Below the pieces are notes generated by a model that saw only the letters and a program-made list of their open reading frames with translations, ran no database searches and was not told where the DNA came from. Made by a program: the position numbers and the translations under genes. Below, one piece after another: positions 9,502 through 18,296 of a stretch of 64,000 nt of DNA. Source of the DNA: Glycocaulis sp. (GTDB lineage: Bacteria > Pseudomonadota > Alphaproteobacteria > Caulobacterales > Maricaulaceae); contig JAIUMI010000006.1 of NCBI GenBank assembly GCA_022565665.1, forward strand, positions 1 through 64,000, read 5' to 3'. Numbering within the stretch: position 1 is the first letter of the stretch; each line of letters starts with the position of its first letter.

Positions 9502-9526
9502 TAGCGAAACTCACTTTTGAGGTGAG
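9502..9526. promoter_or_regulatory. TAGCGAAACTCAC element upstream of the TonB receptor
   Basis: TAGCGAAACTCAC (9502-9514) matches TAGCGAAACTTAC at 5636-5648 in 12 of 13 positions. It overlaps a small inverted repeat CTCAC (9510-9514)/GTGAG (9522-9526). It lies about 120 nt before the receptor ATG. A shared operator is inferred. Confidence 0.45.
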
Positions 9527-9537
9527 GTGTTGCGCGT

Positions 9538-11223
9538 TTACGCCGGACGGCGCGTCTGCACGACGCGGAAACGGGGCGCGACAAAGGCCAGATCGGTAAG
9601 GCTCGCATTGCCCGCCGGGTTCAGTCCGGTGACGTGGTAATCTGAATACGCGCCCATGAAATTCATCGGCATGCCCCGGTCGATATTGATCGAGACCGAT
9701 GCGCCCGCTGCGAGATAGTCAGGTTCGGCCGCCTCGATGAAATCCTCATCGGTGGAATAGAGATAGGAGGCGATGGCCCCTTGCGTGCGGGCGGTCGCCG
9801 TCGCGCGCTTCACGCCCTCTTGCGCACTCTCCACCGGGATCACGAAGCTGACCGGGCCGAAGCGCTCCTCGCCATAGAAGTCCTCGTTGGCCGCATCGCA
9901 CTCGATCAGCACCGGGCTCGCGGTGCGTGCTTCAGGGAAGTCCGGATTGGATACCGGGGTGGAATAGCGCAGCACACGCCCTTCCGCCTCGCCCCGGCGG
10001 GTCATTGCCTCGACATTGGCGATGGTCGTGTCGGCCTGCACCGCAGCGGCGATGGCTGGGCCGAGCTTGTTATCGCCGGAAATCGCGTCCAGAGCCGCCA
10101 CCAGGGCCTCAGCGGCCTCTTCATAGGGCACAACGCCCTCAGGCGTTAAAACGCCTGTACGGGGCAGATACACGTTCTGCGGGGCGGTACACATCTGGGC
10201 GGCAAAGGCCGTCATGGCGCGCGCCACCGTGTGGATCGCCTTGCCGAAATCCTTCGCCGAATGGAACACGACCGAATTGCACCCGGCTGTCTCGGTAAAG
10301 ACCAGCCGTCCTGGGCAATTATTCTCGATCCAGGTGCCGAAGCGCTGGGAGCCGGTATAGTCCACGATGCGGCAATCGGGTTGTTCGAGCAGCTTGATCG
10401 TGATCTGGTCGGCAGGCTCGTCAGCGGCCAGAAGCACCAGATTCGGATCATAGCCCGCGCGTTCCAGCACCTCCCGGCAGGTGCGCACCGCCATGGCCAC
10501 GGGCAGCACGCCCGTCGGGTGCGGCTTCACGATCACCGGATTGCCGGTCATCAGATTGGCCGTCATCGCGGGGTAAGCGTTCCACAGCGGGAAGGTCGCG
10601 CAGCACACCACGACCGCCGGCCCCAGCGGCACGCGCACATAGCGCTTTTCCAGCCGCACAGGCTCTGGCTCCAGAAAGCGCTTGGTCCAGCGCGCGCTAT
10701 CGGGCACGTCATCGAGCGCCTTGAGGGCATAGACCAGCGCCTCCAGCCCCCGGTCGAGCGCATTGGCGCCCGAACCGGAAAACGCCATCACATAGCCCTG
10801 TCCGGCCGTGTGCATGGTAGCGTGCGCGTTCTCGAACGCATTCTTCTCCATCGCGAACAGCATTTCGGTGACAACGCCCGCACGCTCGGCAGGGCTCGCC
10901 TTCATCCAGCCAGCCATCGCCTTGCGCGAGGCGGCAAAAAGCGCCGCCGGATCGGATTTGGGATAGGTGATACCCAGCGCCTTGCGGGTGTAGGGCGAAA
11001 CCTCCGCGCCCACCGTGCCAATCGTGCCGGGCTGATCCAGGTCAAAGGGCTTGCCTAGCTGCGCCTCATAGCGCGCCTTGCCCAGCCGGGGAGCCTCTTC
11101 ACCGTGCAGCCTGGCACTGGGCGATTCCCTGAACGGGCTCCAGTGATCGCGCGTCCTGACCGCCTTCAGAGCCGCCTCCAGCGTATCGCGGTGTTGATCG
11201 TAAAGCTGCGCGGCATTGGACAT
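9538..11223 (-). CDS. paaN: PaaN-type aldehyde dehydrogenase (phenylacetic acid degradation protein family)
   Basis: This 561-residue protein has an aldehyde-dehydrogenase core and the long N-terminal region typical of PaaN (about residues 1-110, starting with YDQHRDTLEAALKAVRTRDH). Visible features are VPLGPAVVVCCATFPLWNAY, the cofactor-site region IVDYTGSQRFG, FTETAGCNSVV and the probable catalytic Cys in QMCTAPQNVY. PaaN proteins oxidise an aldehyde arising in ring-cleavage pathways. No paaABCDE or paaZ genes lie here, so its job is more likely to oxidise an aldehyde of the local pathway, perhaps one produced by the carotenoid-oxygenase-like enzyme. It is divergent from the second thiolase operon. 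Confidence 0.85.
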   Translation of the reverse strand: MSNAAQLYDQHRDTLEAALKAVRTRDHWSPFRESPSARLHGEEAPRLGKARYEAQLGKPFDLDQPGTIGTVGAEVSPYTRKALGITYPKSDPAALFAASRKAMAGWMKASPAERAGVVTEMLFAMEKNAFENAHATMHTAGQGYVMAFSGSGANALDRGLEALVYALKALDDVPDSARWTKRFLEPEPVRLEKRYVRVPLGPAVVVCCATFPLWNAYPAMTANLMTGNPVIVKPHPTGVLPVAMAVRTCREVLERAGYDPNLVLLAADEPADQITIKLLEQPDCRIVDYTGSQRFGTWIENNCPGRLVFTETAGCNSVVFHSAKDFGKAIHTVARAMTAFAAQMCTAPQNVYLPRTGVLTPEGVVPYEEAAEALVAALDAISGDNKLGPAIAAAVQADTTIANVEAMTRRGEAEGRVLRYSTPVSNPDFPEARTASPVLIECDAANEDFYGEERFGPVSFVIPVESAQEGVKRATATARTQGAIASYLYSTDEDFIEAAEPDYLAAGASVSINIDRGMPMNFMGAYSDYHVTGLNPAGNASLTDLAFVAPRFRVVQTRRPA

Positions 11224-11257
11224 GGACCGGACCCCTCTTGGTGAATTTTTTTCTCTT

Positions 11258-11264
11258 GCGAAAC
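11258..11264. promoter_or_regulatory. GCGAAAC element in the paaN/thiolase divergon
   Basis: TTGCGAAACGAT lies between the divergent paaN and thiolase genes. It shares the GCGAAAC core with the sites near 5638 and 9504. The heptamer alone is not rare and also occurs inside coding sequence, so support comes only from its position in a third related promoter region. Confidence 0.3.
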
Positions 11265-11364
11265 GATTGCATAACCGTCGCTTCGCAGTATCGTTGACCT
11301 AGAAAGTATCTTTATCGAAGTTACCGGGCAACCCGCCCGCTGATCCTGACCATACCGGAATTTC

Positions 11365-12588
11365 ATGAGCGCCATTTTCATCACCGGCACAGGCATGACG
11401 CGCCTTGGCAAGCATATCGACCGCTCCGTGAAGGATCTGGTGCGCGAGGCCGTGACCGCCGCGCTGGATGACGCCGGGCTGACGCCGGACCGGATCGAGG
11501 CGGCCTTCTTCGCCAATACCCGCCAGCCCATGCTGGAGGGGCAGAATGCGGTGCGCGGCGAAATCGCCCTTGCCCCCCTCGGTATTGAGGGTATCGCCAT
11601 CGTGAATGTCGAGAACGCCTGCGCCTCGGGCTCCTCGGCGGTCGCGCTTGCTGCGTCCATGATCCGGGCGGGCGAGGCCGAAACCGTGCTGGTCGTTGGC
11701 GCAGAGAAGATGGTCTTCCCTGACCGGACCGATCAGGTCATGGCCGCCTTCCGCGGCGGCACTGATATAGAGGCCATTGAAGACACCGCCGCCCGCATGG
11801 AAGCCTTGGGCAGGCCGCTGGCACCCAAGGACGCTCCGTCCGCCCCGCGCAGCTTCTTCATGGACATCTATGCCGGCATCGCCCGCGCGCACATGGAAGC
11901 CTTCGGCACGACGCGTGAACAGATCGCTGCCGCCGCCGCCAAAAACCACACCCATGCCGTCCACAATCCGAAGGCCCAGTACCGCACGCCCTTCACGGTT
12001 GATGAGGTGCTGGCCGACAAACCGGTCGTCTGGCCGCTGACGCGCGCCATGTGCGCGCCGGTCAGTGACGGGGCCGCCGCCATCTTGCTGCAGGCCGAAA
12101 GCGCGGTGAGGGACAGAAAGCGGGCGGTGCGCCTCGCAGGGCAGGGCTGGACCACCGCCACTTCGCGCGACATCGCGGACTGGGACGCTCACTTGGGAAA
12201 GCGCGCCGCTGACCGGGCCTGGGAGGCCTCAGGCCTCGGCCCGGAAGACATGGATACAGCCGAGGTCCATGACGCCACGAGCTTTGCCGAAATCCTGCAG
12301 ATCGAAAATCTGGGCCTGTGCCCGCGCGGGCAAGGCGGGCCGTTTACCGCGTCTGGCGCGACAAGGCTTGGCGGCTCCATGCCCGTCAACGTCACGGGCG
12401 GACTGGTCGCCAAGGGCCATCCTGTGGGCGCAACCGGCATCATCCAGCTCGCCGAGATGTGCGCCCACTTGCGTGGTGAGGCCGGGCCCATGCAGGTGGA
12501 GGGCGCGAGCGCAGGCGTCTGTGAGAATGGTGGCGGTTTCCTCGGCGTGGAGGAAGCCGTCACACTGGTAACGGTGTTGACCCGATGA
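11365..12588 (+). CDS. Thiolase family protein (acetyl-CoA acetyltransferase-like)
   Basis: This 407-residue thiolase has its nucleophile in VENACASGSS (about C87), a HDAT motif in place of HDCF, GLVAKGHPVGATG, and a C-terminal Cys in GVCENGGGF. It therefore keeps the second Cys at the C-terminus, unlike the thiolase at 107-1339, and the two are not recent duplicates. It probably cleaves a 3-ketoacyl-CoA. It opens a rightward operon with an acyl-CoA ligase and thioesterase, each joined by a 4-nt ATGA overlap. Its substrate is unknown. Confidence 0.88.
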   Translation: MSAIFITGTGMTRLGKHIDRSVKDLVREAVTAALDDAGLTPDRIEAAFFANTRQPMLEGQNAVRGEIALAPLGIEGIAIVNVENACASGSSAVALAASMIRAGEAETVLVVGAEKMVFPDRTDQVMAAFRGGTDIEAIEDTAARMEALGRPLAPKDAPSAPRSFFMDIYAGIARAHMEAFGTTREQIAAAAAKNHTHAVHNPKAQYRTPFTVDEVLADKPVVWPLTRAMCAPVSDGAAAILLQAESAVRDRKRAVRLAGQGWTTATSRDIADWDAHLGKRAADRAWEASGLGPEDMDTAEVHDATSFAEILQIENLGLCPRGQGGPFTASGATRLGGSMPVNVTGGLVAKGHPVGATGIIQLAEMCAHLRGEAGPMQVEGASAGVCENGGGFLGVEEAVTLVTVLTR

Positions 12589-14111
12589 GCGAGCTATCCC
12601 TCTCCACCCAGCCGGTCAGCCTGTTCGGGAGGGCGGCGCGGCGCGTCCCCGATCATGGCGCAGCGGCCGAGTATGATGCCTCGGGCCGCATGTGCGCGCG
12701 CATCAGCTATTCCGCCCTTGCCACGCGCGTGCAGAGCCTTGCTGCGCATCTGGCCGGACGCTTCGTGCCGGGTACGCGCATCGCGCTTGCTGCGCCCAAC
12801 ACGATTGACCATCTCGCCGCCTGGCTGGCCATCCAGTCGGCAGGGATGGTCTGGGTGCCGCTCAATCCGAGCAATGGCCCGCAGACCAATCGCAAGGCCA
12901 TCGAAAAGGCGCACCCTGCCCTGGTGCTGGCCAGCGCAGATCAGCGCGGCGCGCTGACAGGTGATTGCAAGATCATCGAACCCATTCCCGAAGTGCTGCG
13001 CCCCGCGCCCGGCTTTGAGCCGGTGACCCGCACCGCCTTCGATACCATGGCGATCAAGTTCACCGGCGGCTCGACAGGCGAACCCAAGGGCGTGATCCAG
13101 TCCAACCGCTCCGTAATGGCCAATATTATCAACATGGACGAGCGCTTCCCGGCCAGCGGCCCGGTCGTGTTCCTGGCCTGCGCCCCGCTGCCCCACGGCG
13201 CATCCCATTTCATCCTGCCCACGCTGGCCTCGGGCGGGCGGCTGGTACTGACGCACAAGCCCGATCCGAACCTGCTCATGCGCCTGATCACCGAGGAGGC
13301 GGTGACCGACAGCTTCATGCCGCCAACCCTGCTGGCGCGTCTGAGCGCGCTCTCGCCTGATCCGGTGAAGGCGCCTGCCCTGCGCCGGATCATCTATGGA
13401 GCTGCGCCCTTGCCGGTGGAGCAGTATCTGCGCGCCCAGCGCACCTTTGGCAATCGCATAGCCGGGCTTTACGGCCAGACAGAAGCCCCGATGACCATCG
13501 CCGCGATTACCGAGGCAGAGCTCGCAGACCCCGCCCTGATGAACTCGGTCGGCCGGGCCGGCAAGCTCTCCACCCTCGCCGTTGTGGACAATGAGGGCCG
13601 CCCGTGCGGCGTGGGCCAAGCGGGCGAGATCGTGGTGCGCGGGCCGCTACTTATGGACGGCTATCTTGATGATATCGGCCGCACAGCATCCACCCTGCGA
13701 CGTGGCTGGCTTCACACAGGCGATCTAGGCCATATCGACGATCGCGGCTATGTCTTCATTACCGGACGCGCCAGCGACATGATCATTTCCGGCGGCTTCA
13801 ACATTCACCCGGCCGAGATCGAATCGGCCCTCGCCAGCCTGCCCGGTGTCGATGAGGTATGTGCCTTTGGTGTGCCTGACGGCCAGTGGGGAGAGCGGAT
13901 GGAGGTGGCCGTCACATCCCTGCGCGGCTTTTCCCTGCAGCCTGACACACTTGGCGGCCTGGCACGTGACATCCTCGGACCGGTCAAGACACCCAAGGCC
14001 ATTCATGTGGTGTCGCGTCTGCCGCGCAACCCTGTCGGCAAGGTCACGCGCGCTGCGGTGCGCAATCTCGTCTACCCGCCGGCGGCAGAATCCGGCAAGC
14101 TGGGCTCATGA
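12585..14111 (+). CDS. AMP-forming acyl-CoA synthetase/ligase
   Basis: This 508-residue ANL enzyme has the loop FTGGSTGEPKG, GLYGQTEAPM as the A5 motif, WLHTGDLGHID, the hinge region GRASDMIISGGFNIHPAEIE, and the catalytic Lys expected in LPRNPVGKVTR. It would activate a carboxylate to an acyl-CoA in the cytoplasm. The first P-loop residue is Gly rather than Ser (FTGGSTG), which is seen in part of the family. It overlaps the thiolase upstream and the hotdog protein downstream by 4 nt each, so the three proteins are probably made in similar amounts for one pathway. Confidence 0.9.
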   Translation: MSELSLSTQPVSLFGRAARRVPDHGAAAEYDASGRMCARISYSALATRVQSLAAHLAGRFVPGTRIALAAPNTIDHLAAWLAIQSAGMVWVPLNPSNGPQTNRKAIEKAHPALVLASADQRGALTGDCKIIEPIPEVLRPAPGFEPVTRTAFDTMAIKFTGGSTGEPKGVIQSNRSVMANIINMDERFPASGPVVFLACAPLPHGASHFILPTLASGGRLVLTHKPDPNLLMRLITEEAVTDSFMPPTLLARLSALSPDPVKAPALRRIIYGAAPLPVEQYLRAQRTFGNRIAGLYGQTEAPMTIAAITEAELADPALMNSVGRAGKLSTLAVVDNEGRPCGVGQAGEIVVRGPLLMDGYLDDIGRTASTLRRGWLHTGDLGHIDDRGYVFITGRASDMIISGGFNIHPAEIESALASLPGVDEVCAFGVPDGQWGERMEVAVTSLRGFSLQPDTLGGLARDILGPVKTPKAIHVVSRLPRNPVGKVTRAAVRNLVYPPAAESGKLGS

Positions 14112-14569
14112 GCCTTCCTTCAAGTCTTATGCAGCACGCAGGCAGTGATGAGGCGCACAAGCGCTTCTGGGGCCTCCTTGATGCCCGTATCCTGGAACTG
14201 GGTGATGGCCGTGCGCGGCTGGAAATCCCGGTGGCCAGGCACTGGCTGAACCTCAATGACGCCGTGCATGGCGGGGCGAGTGCCGGCTGGCTGGATCAGG
14301 TGGCGGGCCTTGCCACCAACACGCTGTGCGCACGCAATGAGGTGTTCGTGACCGGTACGGCAAACCTCGCCTATCGGCGGCCCTTCCTGCCTGATGCCGG
14401 CCCTGCTATCGCCGAAGCCGAAATCGTATCGCGCTCCGGGCGCAAGGCAACGACCAAGGCCCGGATCATCGACCGGCACGGCAATGTGACACTGGAAGGC
14501 GATTTCATCTTCGTGCTGACACAAAGGCGCGCCGCCTTGCCGCAGCCGGCAGAGGGTGAAGGCGATTGA
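14108..14569 (+). CDS. PaaI-like hotdog-fold thioesterase
   Basis: This 153-residue single hotdog domain carries the PaaI signature NLNDAVHGGASAGWLDQVAG, with the acidic residue on the central helix (LDQ), followed by NLAYRRPFLPDAGPAIAEAE. Such enzymes hydrolyse aryl- or acyl-CoA esters and release trapped CoA. Its place after an acyl-CoA ligase and thiolase suggests it clears dead-end CoA esters. It is the last gene of the operon. Confidence 0.88.
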   Translation: MSLPSSLMQHAGSDEAHKRFWGLLDARILELGDGRARLEIPVARHWLNLNDAVHGGASAGWLDQVAGLATNTLCARNEVFVTGTANLAYRRPFLPDAGPAIAEAEIVSRSGRKATTKARIIDRHGNVTLEGDFIFVLTQRRAALPQPAEGEGD

Positions 14570-14636
14570 TCGCGCCGCGCCTAGAGGCTACGAAATGTCC
14601 GGACAACATTGCGCCAGACTTTCGAGGAGATCTCCC

Positions 14637-15140
14637 ATGCGCCTGATCACCCGCCTTGCCATGGCCTGTGGCGTTCTCGCTCTCACGTCCGCCTGCGGAG
14701 AAACCGGCGAGGATGCCCGGCCGGCTGCCGGCCCGCAGCCGCAGACCCATGGCGGCGCGCCGGAAAGCACGGCCAGTGCTGAAGAGGCGCAGGCGATCCT
14801 CGCGAGCCTTGGCGATCCCTATGCCTCGGCCAATCTGGAAAACGGGCGCCGACTCTATCGGCGCTGCGCCTCCTGCCACACCCTCGGCGATGGCGACCGC
14901 CATCTGGTCGGCCCCAATCTGCACGGCATGTTCGGGCGGCAAGTGGGCGGTGCAGAAGGCTTCCGCTTCTCGCGCGCGCTGGAGGAGGCCGATTTCATCT
15001 GGACCAAGGCCGAGCTGGATGAGTGGCTGGCCAATCCGCGCGGCTATCTGCCCGGCAACCGGATGAGCTTTGTAGGACTGCGCAACGAAAGCGACCGGAA
15101 CGATCTGATCGCCTTCCTCGCCGTGGAAACCGCGCGCTAG
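14637..15140 (+). CDS. Lipoprotein class I cytochrome c
   Basis: This 167-residue protein starts at an ATG preceded by GAGGAGA. The signal ends in the lipobox LTSAC, so the mature protein should be lipid-anchored in the periplasm. After a Pro/Gly-rich linker, a cytochrome c domain carries the haem site RRCASCHT. GPNLHGMFGRQVGG and the GNRMSFVGL segment follow, the latter probably giving the axial Met. The fold is like cytochrome c550/c2 and it would carry electrons between periplasmic partners. No oxidase or dehydrogenase partner is adjacent. It converges with the RND operon 9 nt away. Confidence 0.88.
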   Translation: MRLITRLAMACGVLALTSACGETGEDARPAAGPQPQTHGGAPESTASAEEAQAILASLGDPYASANLENGRRLYRRCASCHTLGDGDRHLVGPNLHGMFGRQVGGAEGFRFSRALEEADFIWTKAELDEWLANPRGYLPGNRMSFVGLRNESDRNDLIAFLAVETAR

Positions 15141-15149
15141 GTTTTACGC

Positions 15150-18100
15150 CTACTCCGCCGGTTGCTGAACACCGCCGCGCCCGCCGGGCAGGTCCTGACC
15201 AGCCTCGCGGGCCTCCTTGGCCAGCTGGCGCGACACCCAGTTGGGCGTCTTGGTGTATTTGCCGAACACGGCGTAGGCGGTCGGCACCACGAAGAGCGTG
15301 AACAGCGTCGCCACCAGCACACCGGTGAAGATCACCACACCGATGGTGATGCGGCTTTCCGAGCCCGGCCCGTAAGCCATGACCAGCGGGAACGAGCCGA
15401 TGGCGGTGGAGATGCCGGTCATCAGGATCGGACGGAAGCGCGTGGCCGCGGATTCAATCGTGGCTTCAGCCACGCTGAGGCCCTCCTCGCGGAGCTGGTT
15501 GGCGAACTCGACGATCAATATGCCGTTCTTTGCTGCCAGCCCCACCAATATGATCAATCCGATCTGGGAATAGATGTTGAGCGAGGACCCGGCCATGTAG
15601 AGGCCGAACAGCCCCCCTGCGACCGCAAGCGGCACGGTCAGCATGATGATCAGTGGCTGGATGAAACTCTCGAACTGGGCGGCCAGCACCAGGAACACGA
15701 TCAGCAGCGCCATCGCGAAGGCGAAGAAGATCGCGTCGCTGGATTCCAGGAATTCGCGGGCGCTGCCCAGATATTCGCTGGCCATGTCCGCAGGCAGTTC
15801 CGCACGCGCATAGGCATCAAACCAGTCGATCGCATCGCCCAGTGTGTAGCCGTCAGCCAGGGTGGCGGAAATGGTGATCGCGCGCTGGCGGTTGATCCGG
15901 TTGCGACGGTCTGCTTCACCCGTTTCCCGCAAGGTCACCAGATTGGACAGTGGGATAAGATCGCCCGCCCCGCCCCGCACGAACAGGGTTTCAAGATCCG
16001 CCGTGCTCGCGCGCTGTTCACGCCGGTTCTCGGCAATGACATTGTAGGCTTCGCCCCGGTCGATGAACTGACCGATACGGCGTGAACCCAGATGGGTCTG
16101 CATGGTCCGGCCGATATCCGACACCGAAACACCCAGCGCAGCGGCCCGCTCGCGGTCGATATCGACCACGATGCGCGGCGAAGTCGGCTCGTAATTCTTG
16201 CGGGCGCGCAACAGATTGGGATTGGTTTCCTCAATCGTGGCCAGAAGGCGCTCGGCTTCCAGATCGATGGCCTCATAGTCCGGGCCCTGGATCACGAACT
16301 GGATGTCATCGCCGCCACCACCGCCACCGCCCAGCGTGGACCGCATGGAGGCAAAGGCGCGCACGCCCGTCAGTTGGCCAAGGCGCTGATTGACTTCGTT
16401 CACGATCTCCATGCCGGGACGGCGCTCGCCCCACGGTGTCATCGTGCCGACCACGATACCGCCTGAGAAGTCTGACGCGCCTCCGCCGAAGCCCGGCACC
16501 ACGACCAGAACCCGCGCAAGCTCGCCATTCTCGACATACTCAAGAAGGATTTCCTCGATCTCGGCGGCCTGCGACGCGGTATACTCGAAGCTTGATCCGT
16601 CCGGCGCGCTGAACCGGCTGAAGAAGCTGCCGCGGTCTTCCGGCGGTGTCAGCTCGGCAGGCAGCTGGTTGAACATGAAGGCCGACCCGCCGACAGCAGC
16701 CATGATGAAGGGAATGATCAGCCACGGCATGGAAATCACCATGTCGAGGGAGTCCTTGTAGGCGTTGCGCATCTTGCCAACGCCCATATCGACCCAACGG
16801 GCCGGGCCGCGCGCGCCGGTGCTCGGGCGTACCAGTTTGGAGCTCATCATGGGAGAGAGCGTCAGAGCGACAAAGCTGGACAGGAGCACGGCCCCGGTAA
16901 TCGCCACGGCCAGCTCGGTGAATATCCGCCCGATCAGGCCGGGCAGCACGACCAGCGGGACAAACACCGCCACCAGGGTGGCCGTCGTCGCGATGACAGC
17001 GAAAAAGACCTGGCGCGCGCCCCGCAGCGACGCCAGCTTGGGCGGCTCGCCCAGATCCACCCGGCGCTGGATGTTTTCCATGACCACGATGGAATCGTCC
17101 ACGACAAGCCCGATGGCCAGCACCAGCGCCAGCAGGGTGAGAATGTTGATGGAAAAGCCGAACGCGGCCAGCACCGCAAACGTGCCGATCAGACAGACGG
17201 GCACCACGGCAGCCGGAATGACCGCCGCGCGGAAACTGCCCAGGAACAGATAGATCACCAGCACGACCAGCGTCGCCGCGACCGCCAGCGTCCGCCACAC
17301 CTCGGTGATGGATTCGCGGATGAACACGGTGTCATCGGACGCATTGATCAGCTGCATGCCTTCGGGCAGTTGCGGGATCACCCTGTCCGCCTCGGCGCGG
17401 ATAGAGTCCGACACCGCCACGGCATTGGACCGGCTCTGACGGACAAATCCGATGCCGATCATGTTCTGGCCATTGCCCCGGAACATGGCGCGGTCCTGCT
17501 CGGCAGCCAGCTCCACGTCGGCGATCTCTCCCAGGCGCACGATATGGCCATCACGCCGCGTGATCGGCAGGCGGCGGAACGCATCCTCGTTCTGGAACAG
17601 GCGCTCCACCCGTACGGTGAGCTGTGTGCCCGGCGTTTCCAGAGACCCGCCCGGCAGTTCGACATTCTCGCTGCGCAGCGCGCTCTCGATATCGGTGACG
17701 GTCAGATTGCGCGCTGCCATCGCCTGGGGGTCGAGCCAGATACGCATGGCATAGCGCCGCTGCCCGCCAATATTGACCTGGGCGATCCCGTCAATGACCG
17801 CAAAGCGGTCCACCAGGAAGCGCTGGGCGTAATCGGTCAGTTCCTCGGCAGTCAGCCGGTCGGATGCCAGATTGTACCAGAGGAAGGGGCGCGCATCGGA
17901 ATCCTGCTTGGTGACGATGACCTCGTCCACATCGGGCGGCAATTGCCGGCGCACCCGCGCCACCGCTTCGCGCACATCATTGGCGGCGGCCTCCAGATCA
18001 CGCTCGAGACCGAACGTAATGGTGACTCGCGTGTCACCATCGCGCGAGCTGGACGAGATGGTATCGATGCCGTCAATGCCCGACAGCGCGCTTTCAATGG

Positions 18101-18296
18101 GCTGGGTGACCTGGTTTTCCATCACCTCGGCGTTGGCGCCGGGGAAGGTGGCACGCACGGAAACAATGGGAGAATCCACGTCCGGCAGTTCGCGCAGCGG
18201 CAGTTCCCTGATCCCCAGAATCCCGAACACCACGATCAGCGCGCTGGCGACGAACGCGATCATCGGGCGGCGGACGGCGATGTCAGAAAGCGTCAT
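15150..18296 (-). CDS. RND multidrug efflux permease (AcrB/HAE1-type)
   Basis: This 1048-residue protein has the full RND architecture: TM1 at residues ~12-30, a large periplasmic loop, a TM2-6 block (~330-480), a second periplasmic loop and TM8-12. The proton-relay Asp pair is visible in ALVLAIGLVVDDSIVVMENI. It uses the proton gradient to export amphiphilic drugs from the periplasm and inner leaflet. A run of six glycines in the second periplasmic domain is unusual. Its start overlaps the membrane-fusion gene by 4 nt. No TolC-type channel gene lies next to it, so a shared channel elsewhere is expected. Confidence 0.93.
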   Translation of the reverse strand: MTLSDIAVRRPMIAFVASALIVVFGILGIRELPLRELPDVDSPIVSVRATFPGANAEVMENQVTQPIESALSGIDGIDTISSSSRDGDTRVTITFGLERDLEAAANDVREAVARVRRQLPPDVDEVIVTKQDSDARPFLWYNLASDRLTAEELTDYAQRFLVDRFAVIDGIAQVNIGGQRRYAMRIWLDPQAMAARNLTVTDIESALRSENVELPGGSLETPGTQLTVRVERLFQNEDAFRRLPITRRDGHIVRLGEIADVELAAEQDRAMFRGNGQNMIGIGFVRQSRSNAVAVSDSIRAEADRVIPQLPEGMQLINASDDTVFIRESITEVWRTLAVAATLVVLVIYLFLGSFRAAVIPAAVVPVCLIGTFAVLAAFGFSINILTLLALVLAIGLVVDDSIVVMENIQRRVDLGEPPKLASLRGARQVFFAVIATTATLVAVFVPLVVLPGLIGRIFTELAVAITGAVLLSSFVALTLSPMMSSKLVRPSTGARGPARWVDMGVGKMRNAYKDSLDMVISMPWLIIPFIMAAVGGSAFMFNQLPAELTPPEDRGSFFSRFSAPDGSSFEYTASQAAEIEEILLEYVENGELARVLVVVPGFGGGASDFSGGIVVGTMTPWGERRPGMEIVNEVNQRLGQLTGVRAFASMRSTLGGGGGGGDDIQFVIQGPDYEAIDLEAERLLATIEETNPNLLRARKNYEPTSPRIVVDIDRERAAALGVSVSDIGRTMQTHLGSRRIGQFIDRGEAYNVIAENRREQRASTADLETLFVRGGAGDLIPLSNLVTLRETGEADRRNRINRQRAITISATLADGYTLGDAIDWFDAYARAELPADMASEYLGSAREFLESSDAIFFAFAMALLIVFLVLAAQFESFIQPLIIMLTVPLAVAGGLFGLYMAGSSLNIYSQIGLIILVGLAAKNGILIVEFANQLREEGLSVAEATIESAATRFRPILMTGISTAIGSFPLVMAYGPGSESRITIGVVIFTGVLVATLFTLFVVPTAYAVFGKYTKTPNWVSRQLAKEAREAGQDLPGGRGGVQQPAE

